From NCBI GenBank assembly GCA_037693485.1, contig CM075348.1, positions 14,614,501 through 14,678,500 of the forward strand: a stretch of 64,000 bases of DNA. The letters run 5' to 3'. The first letter of the stretch is position 1. Each line of letters starts with the position of its first letter. Source of the stretch: Kitagawia praeruptora (Eukaryota; Streptophyta; Magnoliopsida; Apiales; Apiaceae). The notes beneath the pieces were generated by a model that searched no databases, was not told where the DNA came from, and saw only the letters and a list, made by a program, of their open reading frames with translations. This document shows positions 34,421 through 46,915 of the stretch, one piece after another. Made by a program: the position numbers and the translations under genes.

Positions 34421-35983
34421 CTAATTAGTATTATTCAGACACATCTTCTTCTTCTTAGAATGGAACAAGTCCTCGTCAGATTCAGATTTTCTTTTAAGCT
34501 GACTACCACTGTTGTCTTGAGATGGCTCCTCCTGTTGTTGATCGGAATCCAGACTTTCCATGAACCAACTCACGTCGCAATTACCTAGATCATCAAAACT
34601 GAAATCCCCACCTAGATCATCAAACCTGAAATTCCCACCTAGATCATCAAAATCCAAACTCTCACAAAAATCACCCAACTCTAGAGCATCATTGTTGAAT
34701 TGAACAGCAGCAGAACATTCACCAACAGGTCCAACACCACTACCTGGCATAGTCAAATTCTCTGTTGTAACAATGCTAGTACCCTCCACATTGTTGTAGA
34801 TGTTTCCTTCTTTCACGTTGGCCACTTCCCTTCCACTTCTCGAATCACCCAACTCTAGAGCATCATTGTTGAATTGAACAGCAACAGAACATTCACCTAC
34901 AGGTGCAACACCACTACCCAACACAGTCAAATTCTCTGTTGTAACAATGCTAGTACCCTCCACATTGTTATAGGTGTTTTCTTCTTTCACGTTGGCCACT
35001 TCCCTTCCACTTCTCGAATCACCCAACTCTAGAGCATCATTGTTGAATTGAACAGCAACAGAACATTCACCAACAGGTGCAACACCACTACCCAACACAG
35101 TCAAATTCTCTGTTGTAACAATGCTAGTACCCTCCACATTGTTATAGATGTTTCCTTCTTTCACGTTGGCCACTTCCCTTCCACTTCTCGAATCACCCAA
35201 CTCTAGAGCATCATTGTTGAATTGAACAGCAACAGAACATTCACCAACAGGTGCAACACCACTACCCAACACAGTCAAATTCTCTGTTGTAACTATGCTA
35301 GTACCCTCCACATTGTTATAGGTGTTTTCTTCTTTCACGTTGGCCACTTCACTTCTACTTCTCGAAACTTTACCAGCAGCTTTGGTACCAGATTTGAGAT
35401 TAATCGTGCACTCTTTAGAAGAATCATGAGTAATTCTACAAAGAACAATAGCATAAGCACCAGCGAAATTCAAATCCGCATTATCTCCACTCAGACTATA
35501 TTCATGCATCTTATACTGTCCAACTTTCTTCAAATCAAATCCATCTTCAAGAGAATTAACATCATTAATTTCATACACCAAGTACTTCTTCACTCCAATC
35601 AAATTCCCTTTACAATCGAAAATTTGATCATGCTTTCCCTTCCCAGCCCAAGTTCCACAACCTGCCTTCTTGGATGTATTTTTCCAAGTACTACCATTTG
35701 ATTTAGATACTTTCGTCAACTTAGCAAACACGTAGACGGACTTCTCCGTTAGTTTATGATCAGGAGATCTAAACCAATCATCGGAATCAAAAATATACCA
35801 CGGATTCGAACATGGACCATAGACTTGTTTGTGCTTGATAAAGCTGCATGGATCTTCATTTTTCATAATCCTGGGCTTACGAATCTCGGGCTTAAGATAA
35901 TCATCAATAAGCTCGTGATCGAAAGGATTAAACCTAAATCCCACTGGATACTTAGTTCTATCTTGCTGTGCTGCTGCCATCAT
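34421..35983 (-). CDS. Divergent NAC-domain protein with internal 58-aa repeats
   Basis: Single exon, 520 aa from the ATG at 35983. The NAC domain covers about residues 12-190: A block VGFRFNPFDHELIDDYL, WYIFDSDDWF, C block GTWAGKGKHDQIFD, D block IGVKKYLVYEIN and E block YKMHEYSL. NAC proteins are plant-specific transcription factors. This one departs from canonical members (NPFDHEL for HPTDEEL, no intron), as in lineage-specific NAC groups. The middle holds four 58-residue repeats (NNVEGTSIVTTENLTVLGSG, VAPVGECSVAVQFNNDALEL). The C-terminus has three FDDLG repeats, an acidic aromatic CDVSWFMESLDS stretch that could activate transcription, and a basic SKKKKM nuclear signal. Confidence 0.88.
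   Translation of the reverse strand: MMAAAQQDRTKYPVGFRFNPFDHELIDDYLKPEIRKPRIMKNEDPCSFIKHKQVYGPCSNPWYIFDSDDWFRSPDHKLTEKSVYVFAKLTKVSKSNGSTWKNTSKKAGCGTWAGKGKHDQIFDCKGNLIGVKKYLVYEINDVNSLEDGFDLKKVGQYKMHEYSLSGDNADLNFAGAYAIVLCRITHDSSKECTINLKSGTKAAGKVSRSRSEVANVKEENTYNNVEGTSIVTTENLTVLGSGVAPVGECSVAVQFNNDALELGDSRSGREVANVKEGNIYNNVEGTSIVTTENLTVLGSGVAPVGECSVAVQFNNDALELGDSRSGREVANVKEENTYNNVEGTSIVTTENLTVLGSGVAPVGECSVAVQFNNDALELGDSRSGREVANVKEGNIYNNVEGTSIVTTENLTMPGSGVGPVGECSAAVQFNNDALELGDFCESLDFDDLGGNFRFDDLGGDFSFDDLGNCDVSWFMESLDSDQQQEEPSQDNSGSQLKRKSESDEDLFHSKKKKMCLNNTN
34671..35366 (-). repeat. 4 x 174-bp in-frame tandem repeat in the NAC gene
   Basis: Units start at 34671, 34845, 35019 and 35193, exactly 174 bp apart (58 codons). 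Units 1 and 3 (protein order) share EENTYNN; units 2 and 4 share EGNIYNN. The alternation implies a two-unit block was itself duplicated. The C-terminal unit is the most diverged (TMPGSGVGPVGECSAAVQ). Confidence 0.95.
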
Positions 35984-36069
35984 CAACGTATCCTCTTACA
36001 ACTTCTTGTCTTGTAATAACAAGTAATATAGATGTATAGGATTTTAGAACAACAACAACTTCTAATGTG

Positions 36070-36085
36070 GAATGTATATATTTAG
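36070..36085 (-). promoter_or_regulatory. Probable TATA box of the NAC gene
   Basis: The minus strand reads CTAAATATATACATTCC about 90-100 bp upstream of the ATG at 35983. It abuts, and partly overlaps, the end of a MITE that begins at about 36078. Confidence 0.5.
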
Positions 36086-36236
36086 TCCCAAAAAAAGTCC
36101 CCAAATGACATGGCATGAGTGATTTGGCAAATTATAATGTTTTAATTGGATGGCCCTGGCGGGCCCATTTTAATTATAACCAATCACATTCATTTGGTAA
36201 CAATTTTTGGTACCCAATTTGGTACCTCTAGCATTT
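36078..36236. mobile_element. Short MITE at the NAC core promoter
   Basis: Imperfect arms: left AGTCCCAAAAAAAGTCCCCA with CAAATGACATGG, right complement of AATGCTAGAGGTACCAAATT. The inside has TTTTAATTGG/CCAATC and GGCCCTGGCGGGCCC. Same terminal family as 25680-25849 and 28914-29187. Confidence 0.55.
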
Positions 36237-37410
36237 TTCTTAGCAAATTGATTATATTACTTGCATCCTCAATTCAATTAAACGTAGGAAATTGATTATA
36301 TTAATCACCTAATCCTTTCAAAATTCAAAATTTATTTGTCGATCTATTTTATGACTTATTTTATTGTTCAACTTTAAAAATTAATATATTAGGTCTTGTT
36401 TAAATAAATCAAAAATTTTAATGAAAAACACAAATTATATTTAGAGACATCTCCAAATTATATTTAGAGACAGTATACAGAACTCGATGAAAAACATGGT
36501 ATTATGACACTCAAAAACACAAGTTTATCGTTTGTTGTTTTATCCTTTTTCTTAAAATTATACCATTATTTTGCATTTGCTATTTGTGTTTCCAAAAAAA
36601 TTAAAATTGCAAGACTAATTTGCATTTTCGTAATCTTGCGTTTCTTAAAAAATAATAAATAAAAACAAGCCCTTTCCAATAAAACACTGCCCAAATGAGT
36701 TATGATGTTTGTAAATTTTTACAAATCTAAATTTAATCTTCTATTTCTTCCATTATAATGGGCCTTTTTAAAAAAAAAATCAAAAATAACCGAGTTGTTA
36801 AATTTTTTTTCAAAAATATGGTCGATAAATGTAACATTTGCAAACCTCATCTTCAATTTTAGATAATATTTTTGAAAAATGTTTCAAAAAATTGAATATT
36901 TTTGTGAATATCCCTTTTTAATAATGCAGTTTTGGACATTTTTAACACCCCTGTAACATGCTTGTAACATTTCACACAAAATACTTTCATTGCGTTATTA
37001 GCTCACTGAGTTGTCTCTTTTCAGTTCAGGCGAAATGTAGATGGCAGTCCCTGTGAAAAGGAACTACAGAATATCTATGTTTTTTTACACTTTGAAAGAA
37101 TATGGGGATGGAATGCGAAAAAGAATTGCAACATTCACTCAGTTCAAGCCTTTCTTTACAGTTAAAGCGTCGAAGCCATATGTTGCAGAATGTGCTTTCT
37201 TCCCAGCTGTCCTCAGCAATCTTCTAGTCTAATTTGTAGTTGATTTGATGTAATGCATATTGCACTTGATCAAAATGAATTATGCACATTGTGCTAGAAC
37301 CTACAGCGCATCAGCTTTTGATTCTTCAATTTCTTCATTGGTCCTTTCGTAACGAAATCTATTCGGTGATTGATTGGATTTCTTTACTGCTAGACAAAAG
37401 GGATAGACAA
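36237..37410. other. Intergenic AT-rich spacer and OSCA 3' flank
   Basis: No gene. A 63-codon frame at 37041-37232 has no domain. The right part probably holds the 3' UTR of the channel gene ending at 37411. Confidence 0.5.
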
Positions 37411-40400
37411 TCAGTATTTTAGTTGAGGCGACTTAGATTTAAAGATTTCGGGTGCGGTGCATTTTAATTTATACACACCTGGTTTTGAATCCTTGGGGTC
37501 TTGCAGCCTGTCATGATCATTACTATCAGGCTGCTTCACCTGTGCAACTAAAGCAAAGTCCAATTTCCCGTTTTCACAGTCTTCCTTGTTTCCAGATGTA
37601 GAGGAGCTCTTTGAAATTGTTTTGAACTGACAGTATGCACCTGACAGCAACTGATCATGATACTCTTCTAATTTTCCAGAGAGCTCATCTTGTTTATCCA
37701 TGTCCATAATAACCTGTAGAACGATTATAAAAGAGGTCGAACGAGTAAATTAAATAGATGGATGGATTTCGTCAACAAAAATAAATAATAGATGGATGGA
37801 TTATATTTATTACCTGCGGAAATTTCCTTTTAAACACGGGTAGAAACCTTTGCCTACAGTACAAGTGGAATAGGAAAGTGGAAACGATCAGTGGGATGGT
37901 GAAACCAGAGGCAACTGCTGATTTCTTAAGTCCAAAGACTCCCAGAAGTATTAATTGCATCAACATCAACGAGAAGATTATCGCACTATGTGCAATAGGC
38001 CAATAAAGTCCTCCAGTGTCATATTTTGTAACATAGACATTGATAAACTGGAAAAATGTAATTGTAACTGTGTCAAGAGAAACTCAGATAAAATAGTCCA
38101 GAACTAAACAATGCAGGACTAGTAGACATACAATGTAACATGAGAGACAACGAGTTTTCAAAATTCAGTTACAATGCAGTAGCCCTTTTTTTTTTTTAGT
38201 AATTTAATATCCAACATCAAAGTACTAAAAAATCCAGCTTTCAAAATATATGAAGGGAAGCTGACAGCTATAACTTTAACATTGTGAAATTCTAACCAGA
38301 TGATGATAATCTGGATTTAAGTCCAAAGTAAGAATCAAATACAGAAGGCAGCGAGAAAGTCTGAACTGAATTATACAGTTGAAAAAAAAAAAAACTAAAT
38401 TCATCTAAATGGAGCAGTTTTTCCTTTCAATTGTCATTCCAAAGTAGTAAACTAGGTGTGAATTTAGCCTACTGCCACGTATATCAGATCCATAAGAGAA
38501 ATAGGATTTTAGCAACATATTGGAAGTTGGAACAATATTATGAAGAAGTGATAACATCACAACCACCGCCATGAATTAATAACCTGAAAGAAAGAGTTTA
38601 GCATAATTTAAGATTTAAAATAGTGTGCTGAGCAATGCTCACCTGATTACGGTATATGAGATAAGCCATAAAAAAATAAATCAGCAAGAAAGGCAACATT
38701 AGAGGTGCTGTGACCGCAGAAGTAAAGCCAAGCAATACAAATAGTAGTGCCCGTGGAAGTTCTGTGTGGTATGGAAAAGTCAGTGACTCGCAACTTAAAA
38801 CATTCTTGCCTCTAAACAAGCCTTTATCCAGCCAGTGCAACAAAAGGGGATATGGCTGCACTAGTTCAAATGCCAAGCTCGTCCAACCAGATGTTAATAT
38901 ATAAGTCATAAAGAAGACAGCCTGCGGATTGGGATCCAGAGTCAGTACTTAAAAAACATCCTAAAAGTTTGTACATGAACACATGCATCCGAATAATATA
39001 GATATCATATTAAGTTCCTCATCTACTATATAGTAATAGAATCTTTGAGTATTATAATTGTTAGAGCATCCCAATCACAGCCACATTTTAGGAGATGCCT
39101 GTAACCATGCAGTCACTTGAGAGCTTTTAATCCTCCAATATAGGATGCCTTCACTCTCAAACTGGCCGGAAGGTGAAGATTGGAAAGAAGAAATGAACAA
39201 TAAAATCAACGAAACACAAACATGTGTGGCAGGACGCAGTCCATACACCCCAAAATCACATTTTATGAAGTGGCAAAGAAATGCTATGTAATTCCCCAAA
39301 ACTTAAAAACCACATTCATGTCAGTCATACAGCACCAAAACTAGGAAACTACAATCTTTTAGTGGAAAAGCAGATATCTTTTATATTCGTGCACGATAGC
39401 TTTTCACTTCACAGAGCAACGAGTTCTCACAATACTAATACTAAAAGTTATTGTAACAGTAATGAAAAAAATTAAGAAAGTTAGAAAATTCAGTTCAACT
39501 TTAATCAGCTAAAAAGTCATCACCATTGATGGTACTCCGTTGGCAAGTTGCACAGGAATGTCTTTGAGACTCGTAATTTTATCAAACCTCTCAAAAACAG
39601 AACCTGATAAAATATTAGCGAAAAAGACATTCCATACTACAAAGTATAGAACTTTGATGCAAGCACTCCTTTTTCTGAGACTACGTGCAACGGGACCCTC
39701 TACTGCTGAGGAAACTATCATTATTGGCGGAACAAATAAGAGGAATAACGTCAACATCGCACTTGGTAGGTATCCCGTAACCATATCAGAGATGAAATTC
39801 CTGCGAGCATTTTAAAATTGTTAGTAGTAAACAACCTGGTGTATGGACAGTATGTTAATCAATTAGATTTCTATATTGATCATGAATTAGTAACTGCATC
39901 CAATATCAGAAGTCTATTTAAATTTTGAGGGTGGCAGTGTAAGCAAACTGTATTGCTTAAAAGCATGCAAATGTGGAACTACCATAGCTAATCGTGTTAA
40001 TCTCGACTCAGATCACTAATCGTGCTAATCGTAAATAATATACAGTTGTAACTACTAATAAGATTTGTAAATAATATACAGTTGTACATGTATATAGGTA
40101 GAAGTAAATATAAATATTATTACAAAATATGCTCCAGATCAATTGACTTGACTTGTTGCGATAAATTGATGAACACAAGAATCGTCACGATAAAGTTATA
40201 TGCATATATATATAAACGAGAACATCCAAATTTAATAAGTCAAGCTGCCAATATGTTACTTTGTTCGCACTATTGCGTACCTCTTTCCCCTCAACTTCCT
40301 CAAATACGAAAACTTTTTCTCTAGTTTCTCCAGGTGGACAAGACCTTGTATAAATGACACAGGCAGGAGGAAGAAAATCAAGAAGGCAATGAAAGCTATA

Positions 40401-43400
40401 AGAATTCCTAGCTTACGGACCCAAAGCAGTCTGTATGGCACACAAATATTTGCCCACAAGACATCTTCTGGTTCAGGAGCCATCTCTGTGACCCATAGCA
40501 TGGGATTTGTGTGCTCTAGTGTCTGAGCAGCAACCAGAGCAGCATAACGAGTTCTAAAAAAAACCAAAGCAGCTGAGCATTCCTGCATGGAAGATTCAGA
40601 TGAATGACGTCATGCTAAGACAAAAAAAAAAAATTAGCCTCTTTACCACTGTTTCCTCACAGATTCAGCAACATAATTCAGAGTTCTGTCCACAGATATT
40701 AAAAAATTATAGTAATTAATACACAGCAAACTCATTAATAGAAACAGTGTTGTGAATTAGGAAAATGTTAATACAACTCAAACTTTAGTTCTAGAATTTA
40801 AATTTGGTTGGTTTGTGGAAATTGCCTGCCTATATACATGTTTGGATAAACTTCACATTATTAATTTCTAGATTCAATATTACGCTCTGTGAAATTTATG
40901 TTTCCGAAAATAGTTTAGACATCTAGTACAGTATAATAGATAAGAATCCTTTCCACAATGGTGTAGTTTAAGACGACTTAAATATGACGAAAAAAACAAT
41001 AATGATGTCAAGTGAAAGTTTGTTAATAGCAAGAGCGAAACAACTGGCCTTCATGGCTCCACCACTGGATAGAGAGAGCAACAGTTTGAAAATCAAGTTG
41101 TTTCAGAAATTCTAATAAGTACCAGACAAAACCACCATCAAGAAAATAAAGGGATAAAATGATTGCCGAATACTTAGGTCGAAGATAATTAAAAGACATT
41201 ACACTTAGAAGCTTGAAAAATCATAGCAGTACACATCATTGAGATGGATAAAAAAAAAGGTAGAAAAGGAATATGTTACCAATTTATTAAAGTCATCAGC
41301 AAAATCACGTTTCTCTTCAGGAACTGTTGATTTCTCAGAAGGATTCCTGACAGATTTTTCAGTAACTCCACAAAGACCACATCTTACTATGTTTGATCCA
41401 CAATGTTTACTCATCCGAGGGGCCTTAAGTGTATTGTACATCTTCTCGGCATCACTCTAAAAAGTAGTCAGGGTGAACAAGGGAACTGATCACTAACAGC
41501 AAGGTTGAAACTTTAAAACGTTAAAAATTAAATAAGGGGAATGATTAAAATTTCCAAACAGCACTACTTGGTAATAATTGTTTGACAATCAGATTAGTAA
41601 CCCATCATAATGACTTAAAACCGAGTGCATTAATATTAGTTATTTTGTCTGTAAACTGTAATAAAACTGCATCCATGGCTGACAAAGAGACAACCACAAT
41701 TGTACACCGTACCCATCTCGGATAATGGCTAATATATGGATATAGAGTATCTGTATCCAAAGAGCACAATTCAGAATGACCAAACGCCTTAAGATATCCG
41801 CATATCCAGATTTGTATCTGAATATCTCCTAATATTGAAGTTGAATTTCAAGAAATATTCAAAATAAATCCTCTCCGCCTTTACGAAAAGCAATAGCTAG
41901 AGTCCAACAAAAACCATATAATATTTTAAAACTAAATTGCAGGAAAGTTGTCAATTAGTTCATCCTGACCTACAGCCACACCAAAATGATATATTCTTGG
42001 TTATTATTAACATTGGCTTTACTGAGCACTACAAGTATAAACTGAACTAATATTAATAACTTTATAGTGGGTTCATGACAAACGCATAGATAAGCCTCTA
42101 TATCCCAGCCCGATTTTCCTTCTACAGGATACGCAAACACGTATAATAAAATGAAGTAAAGATGCATGTAAAACAAAACACAAGATATTGATTTGAACAT
42201 ATAGGGAGAGTTATTTATATTCCAAGTGCTTACCACAAGTTTTCTGCCAGGGAGATTCAGAATTTGGTGTGATAAATAACTCGATGCATAATAATCTGTA
42301 AAAAATTTGTTCACAGAATCACTGTAAGATTCTCCGGACGAAGGAATTGCACGAACAAGGACCGTAAATCGTCCTAAATTCTGCGGAGAACCAGTTATAT
42401 ATGCTAGTCTCATGTTTGCAAGACCCTTATTTTCCTACAACAAGGCAAGAGTTCCATAAAAAATTGGAAATAAATAACAGAAAAAAAAGAATAGATTAAC
42501 TGATATTCCTCAGTGCACGGATGATTGTATGAACGCTTAACAAAAAATCCTAAAGAAGGTGCCTAAAATTTTTTATGCCAATGTAAAACTCATAATAAAA
42601 TGCTCAAATAGTAAAAATCTGGTGGTCTACTTTATCTACATGCAGAAAGTGTACCCAATACATTCAGTGACAGGAGTAATTGTTTGCATCATTACCATGT
42701 AGAGAAGAGAACAGGCACAGAAGGATATGACGTATAATGCTAGACAATGAACCCATAGCCTGACAAAGAATGAACGGAGTCAATAGGCTTGGCCGATCAT
42801 GAACCAAAAGTGAAAAGAACACATTAATTATCTAATTTTCATGTAGAGTATCCAAAAGATCTACTCCCTGTAATTGACATCACATTTAGCAGAAAATCAT
42901 ACCATCTTGATCTATGTCCGACGTTCCCTATGGTGAAGACTTTCAATGACTCTAAACCAATGTCCTTATGGTGCATTGCATGTCCAAAGTAGTTTATTGG
43001 GAGCACAAGAAAAATGCATATAACTGCAGCAACAGAGAGAATCCTGATACTGCATAGAAATAATGAAGCGACTACGTTGAGTTTAATAGTAATAAAGCAT
43101 ATCTTGTTTCTCAGATTAAAGAACTAGAAATGGATTGTCAAACACCAGCTTATCTCACAATTTTTATATCAAGTTTTTAAGTACTCCCTATGTTCCAAAT
43201 TACTAAAAACAGGATTTAGCCTGACCAAAGTAATGAATGTAGAAGAATTATATGGCTAAATTGAAGTTTAAAGAAAAATTTATAATGTAACATGTAAGTC
43301 ACCTGAAAATAACAACCCTGGAGAAAACAGCGGCATCTAAACCTCCAACTGCAAACAACTCTTCCTCAGTTGTTTGCCAAGCCTTAATTATCCAGCTAGC

Positions 43401-43583
43401 CGAAGGAACAAGTCTTTCAAACAAGGAAGGACCATCACCTTTTGATTTTCTCTGAGCAAGCCTTTGCCCAAAGTACACTCTTACATTGCCTGGTTGTTTT
43501 CTCAAAACTGAATACAGTAAGAATAGAACCGTGCAAATGGCTATATTAATTCCAGCAGAAGTAAATAAGCCAGATACATTCAT
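37411..43583 (-). CDS. OSCA/CSC1-like hyperosmolality-gated calcium-permeable channel (RXW8-like)
   Basis: Ten exons, complement(37411..37713, 37814..38047, 38643..38921, 39524..39800, 40281..40582, 41280..41456, 42234..42434, 42696..42759, 42903..43049, 43303..43583). The sum is 2265 nt, 754 aa, phases all fit. OSCA proteins are plasma-membrane mechanosensitive cation channels related to TMEM16. Visible parts are the first membrane helix (INIAICTVLFLLYSVL), late-exocytosis helices (AAVICIFLVLPINYFG), the cytosolic RRM-like domain with RLAYITGSP, RTRYAALVAAQ and APEPEDVLWANI, then the DUF221 pore helices (GYLPSAMLTLFLLFVPPIM, RALLFVLLGFTSAVTAPLM, MLMQLILLGVFGLKKSAVA). The tail is hydrophilic. 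The N-terminus and PSASWIIKAW resemble RXW8. All introns are GT-AG. Confidence 0.95.
39062..39292. repeat. Possible MITE remnant in an OSCA intron
   Basis: Starts TTAGAGCATCCCAATCACAG, a Tourist-type end, but a matching right end is not convincing. It lies inside the intron between 38921 and 39524. Confidence 0.3.
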
Positions 43584-45331
43584 CTCCTACCACTAACTTA
43601 AGGTGGTTCACTACCCGAAAATAGAACAAGTGAAATCAGTAATGTCCAGAATGATGCATATTTCGAATGACAAAGGATAGCACAGTCGAGAAGCTGCAAA
43701 ACAATATTCAGTGAGTTATTGAGCAATATAAAGATCTAAGGATGATCATAGCACATCCGAAATCAAGTTGAAAGCCAGAAATATTGTTCGTGACCATCAA
43801 GTAAAAATAATTTGCCTTTCCCTAACAATTTGGACCTTTTCCTTTACATTCTCATTTAACAATAGGGATGCATCATCAGTGGTTAACATGCAGATGCATA
43901 AGGCTAATGTAACCTATCGAGTATATCACCTATAAACGTATCAACTACACACTGCTAACAATTACAACAGGAACCATTGGCATTCTGAAGCTCTTTTGAC
44001 AATGATGCAGGTAGCTCGAAGAATTTAGGACATGTACTCCACGGGAATTAGACATACCATTTTTTTTCTTTTGAAATCTCGACAGAAAATTACACATCTC
44101 ATAAATTTGAATGTTTGTACCCAATCCTTCCGATTTTAACACTACCAACAATGTTCACACTCAATATCATCAAATTCTTACTTACACAAAAAACACTTAA
44201 ACGACACATAGACTAATTCCAATCATCCCCACAGTATCCAATTGCAATTACCTTATTCTAAGATTTCAAAACCCTTCTGACTAAAACAAACTTGCTTAAT
44301 CAACTGAAACAGAGATTATACTGAATCCAGATACATGATGCCATCAAAATCAAACACAGAAAACACTAATAACAACATACAAATATGACAAAAATGTACA
44401 AAAAAAAGGTGCAAAATTATCAAAGTTTTCACTAATAGTCCTAAACATAAATACTTAGAACTAAAATCATTGTTCATCGTTAAAACAAACATGGTATCAA
44501 GTGAAACAGAGATTACACATGCACAATAAACTTACATAATCTAGGAGATAGTCTGGATCATGGAATTTCAATCCGGTTAACGGGAATGAGAATGAAATTC
44601 TAAAAACGTCGCCTAAGTAACAAAGAACATACTAGTACAAAATTTAAAGAAAAAATCACCTGGGTCAGCAACAGTTACAAATTATTCTCTGCTTGTTACT
44701 TTAACTTTGTAAACTTGTCAATAATGAACAAAAAGCAAATAATAGATACAATGTGTGTATGTATAAGTACATGTACAATTAACATTGGCAAGACAGGAGT
44801 GCAACAAGGATATATTCAGATATTTTGATACGACTTTTTATAAAGAATATTGGCGGGACCGTGAAGTGACACGTGGCAAACAATATAAGGCTTATTGGTG
44901 GGACCTACTTTAAGGTAGATGTCGGCATGTGATTGTGGATGTGTTTAGTCTTTCTTTATTGAGGTCGACTGTGGTGTACAGTGATAAGCGTTTTCCGGAA
45001 ACATCCTTTAAAATTTCTTGCCCATAAAAAAATTACCTACTCCTTATTCGATTCGAAATTCAATAACTTTTTATTGGAATATTTAAATTCAAATATAAAT
45101 CTTAATGAAAAATATATTTAAACTTGGATTTGAGTTTTGATTTGAATTTTACAAACCCAATCCAACTCTATAAATTATTAGATAGATGTACAAGTTCCCT
45201 ATATATATGGTAAATTGGGTCATTGTAATCTTTCATATATTAACACTCTGTATAATTTGGATAAACATCTCAGCTAAATTATAATATCTATTACACAGCA
45301 AGTCGTAGGATCCTATCCTATATTAAACACA
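43584..45331. other. Divergent intergenic region between OSCA and WEB genes
   Basis: Serves as upstream region for both genes. No ORF supported. GACACGTGGCAAAC near 44868 contains a G-box core (CACGTG), which could bind bZIP/bHLH factors (inference). Confidence 0.5.
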
Positions 45332-45344
45332 GCTATATAAACAC
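45332..45344 (+). promoter_or_regulatory. Probable TATA box of the WEB-family gene
   Basis: GCTATATAAACAC, a near-perfect plant TATA box, about 75-80 bp before the ATG at 45415. Confidence 0.65.
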
Positions 45345-45414
45345 ATCTAATTAATAATTATTTTTATTATTTTTTGACTTTGGTGAAGCCTGAAGCGCAT
45401 CAAAGAGGTTGAAT

Positions 45415-46915
45415 ATGGAGACAGCAGGAAAGAATAAGGAGAATGGAAAAATTAATAAAAATACATCGATAGGATTGGTAAAGGAGGCAGTTGCGTTCTT
45501 CGAGGAGAAGAGAGTTCATGCTACAGATGTCGATCATGTCAATAGGGTTCAACCGGTATGTTACATACATTTTATGTATTGTTTGTAATTATATTTGTTG
45601 TGCATTGTAATTAGGAAATGCTAGCTTGATGTAGATCATGTCAATAAGGTTTAATTAATAAGTCGACGTAGATTATGTTAATAGTATTTTACAAATAAGT
45701 AAATTCTTTACGTGGGTGATCTTGACAATAGACGATTTTTGCGTTAAAGGCCCTCTAAATGGTAGGATTGTGAGTAAATTAGTAATTATTTAGTGTATAT
45801 ATGCATTAGGACCCTTAACAGCTGAATTTGATTAAGGTCCGGCAATATCATGCATTATAAAGTTCGGACGAGGAATCCTTTTTTAGCCTCTAGGTTTGTA
45901 CATAATATGGCTATAATAATATTTTTCATGCATCGTAACTACCAGGAGTTGAAACAGGGACAAGTACTTTAATAGGATTTTTTTTTTAATTCTCGATTTT
46001 TAGTTGAAAATTAGTAGAATCTTTTTACTATGTCCCGCGGCTAGCATGAAAAAATTGATGATATTTTTGGAAATCCTGGTTCCTTTGTAACTAGGAATTG
46101 CTTTGCTTCCGGGCTCTAAGAACCCTTTTCTTTCGATGACAAAAATAAAAATTTAATTCTTGTGAAGAGTGTTATGAGCATAGTGTAAACCATCCCTACT
46201 CTTGACCTTTACATATAAATTGTTATTCTTTTTGCAGATTAGTAAACCAAGCAGTGAAGTGGACTATCTAACTACCAAACTTGAGAAAGTGACACTAGAG
46301 CTCAAGGAGACTAAACAAAATCATCAAAAATCTATTGAAGAAGGCATGGTAATGGCAACTTGTCTCTCCATTTTACGTAAAGAGCTCGAGCAGACAAAGC
46401 ACGAGCTACGAGAGCTCAAAGAAAAAGATTTGTATTTCAGATATGGTTCTACCGGACCATCTGACGAAGATTGGGTTGAAAAAGATGTCAAGCATGTTGA
46501 GAATGTAACAAAAATTGAAGTGAAGCCAGAATTAATCATAAATCAGAAAGAGCTCGAGTTTCAGATGAATCAGAAAGAGCTCGAATTTCATAGAAACGAT
46601 GTTTCGTTTGCAAATGAACCATCTCTAACAAAATATATCGTGCCAGATGGTGGAAACCCTGTCCTAGAGAGACACCCTTCACTCAGGACAAAGAAAAAGA
46701 AATCACTGTTAGAAGGAATTTTTTCTCGGAGAAAAGGTAACAATAGTGACAATATACTGAATATGCAAATAAATGTGTGATGTGATTATATCCTTGTATT
46801 GTGTTCTTTGTATAACTGATTTTTAATTAACGAAATTTAATTTCTATCGTATGCAGGAAGTAAGGAAAGCTCAAGTTTGGAGGAATTTGATTATAGAGAG
46901 CAAATTTGGAGTTAA
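45415..46915 (+). CDS. WEB-family coiled-coil protein (DUF827, At1g75720-like)
   Basis: Three exons: 45415..45555, 46238..46736, 46857..46915; 699 nt, 232 aa. The start has the family's GLVKEAVAFFEEK motif. A coiled coil (VDYLTTKLEKVTLELKETKQ, then CLSILRKELEQTKHELRELK) follows. The C-terminal half is charged and ends with a basic KKKKSLLEGIFSRRKG patch. WEB1/PMI2-type proteins govern blue-light chloroplast movement; the short members like this one are poorly characterised. A 9-residue unit (NQKELEF) is repeated at residues ~148-160. The last exon codes for only 19 residues. Confidence 0.85.

Noticed and set aside
35222..35701. 159-aa plus-strand ORF
   Set aside because: Antisense shadow of the NAC gene and its repeats.
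43176..43262. Stowaway end in OSCA intron (TACTCCCTATGTTCC)
   Set aside because: Only one terminus is recognisable and no partner end was found, so no element is called.
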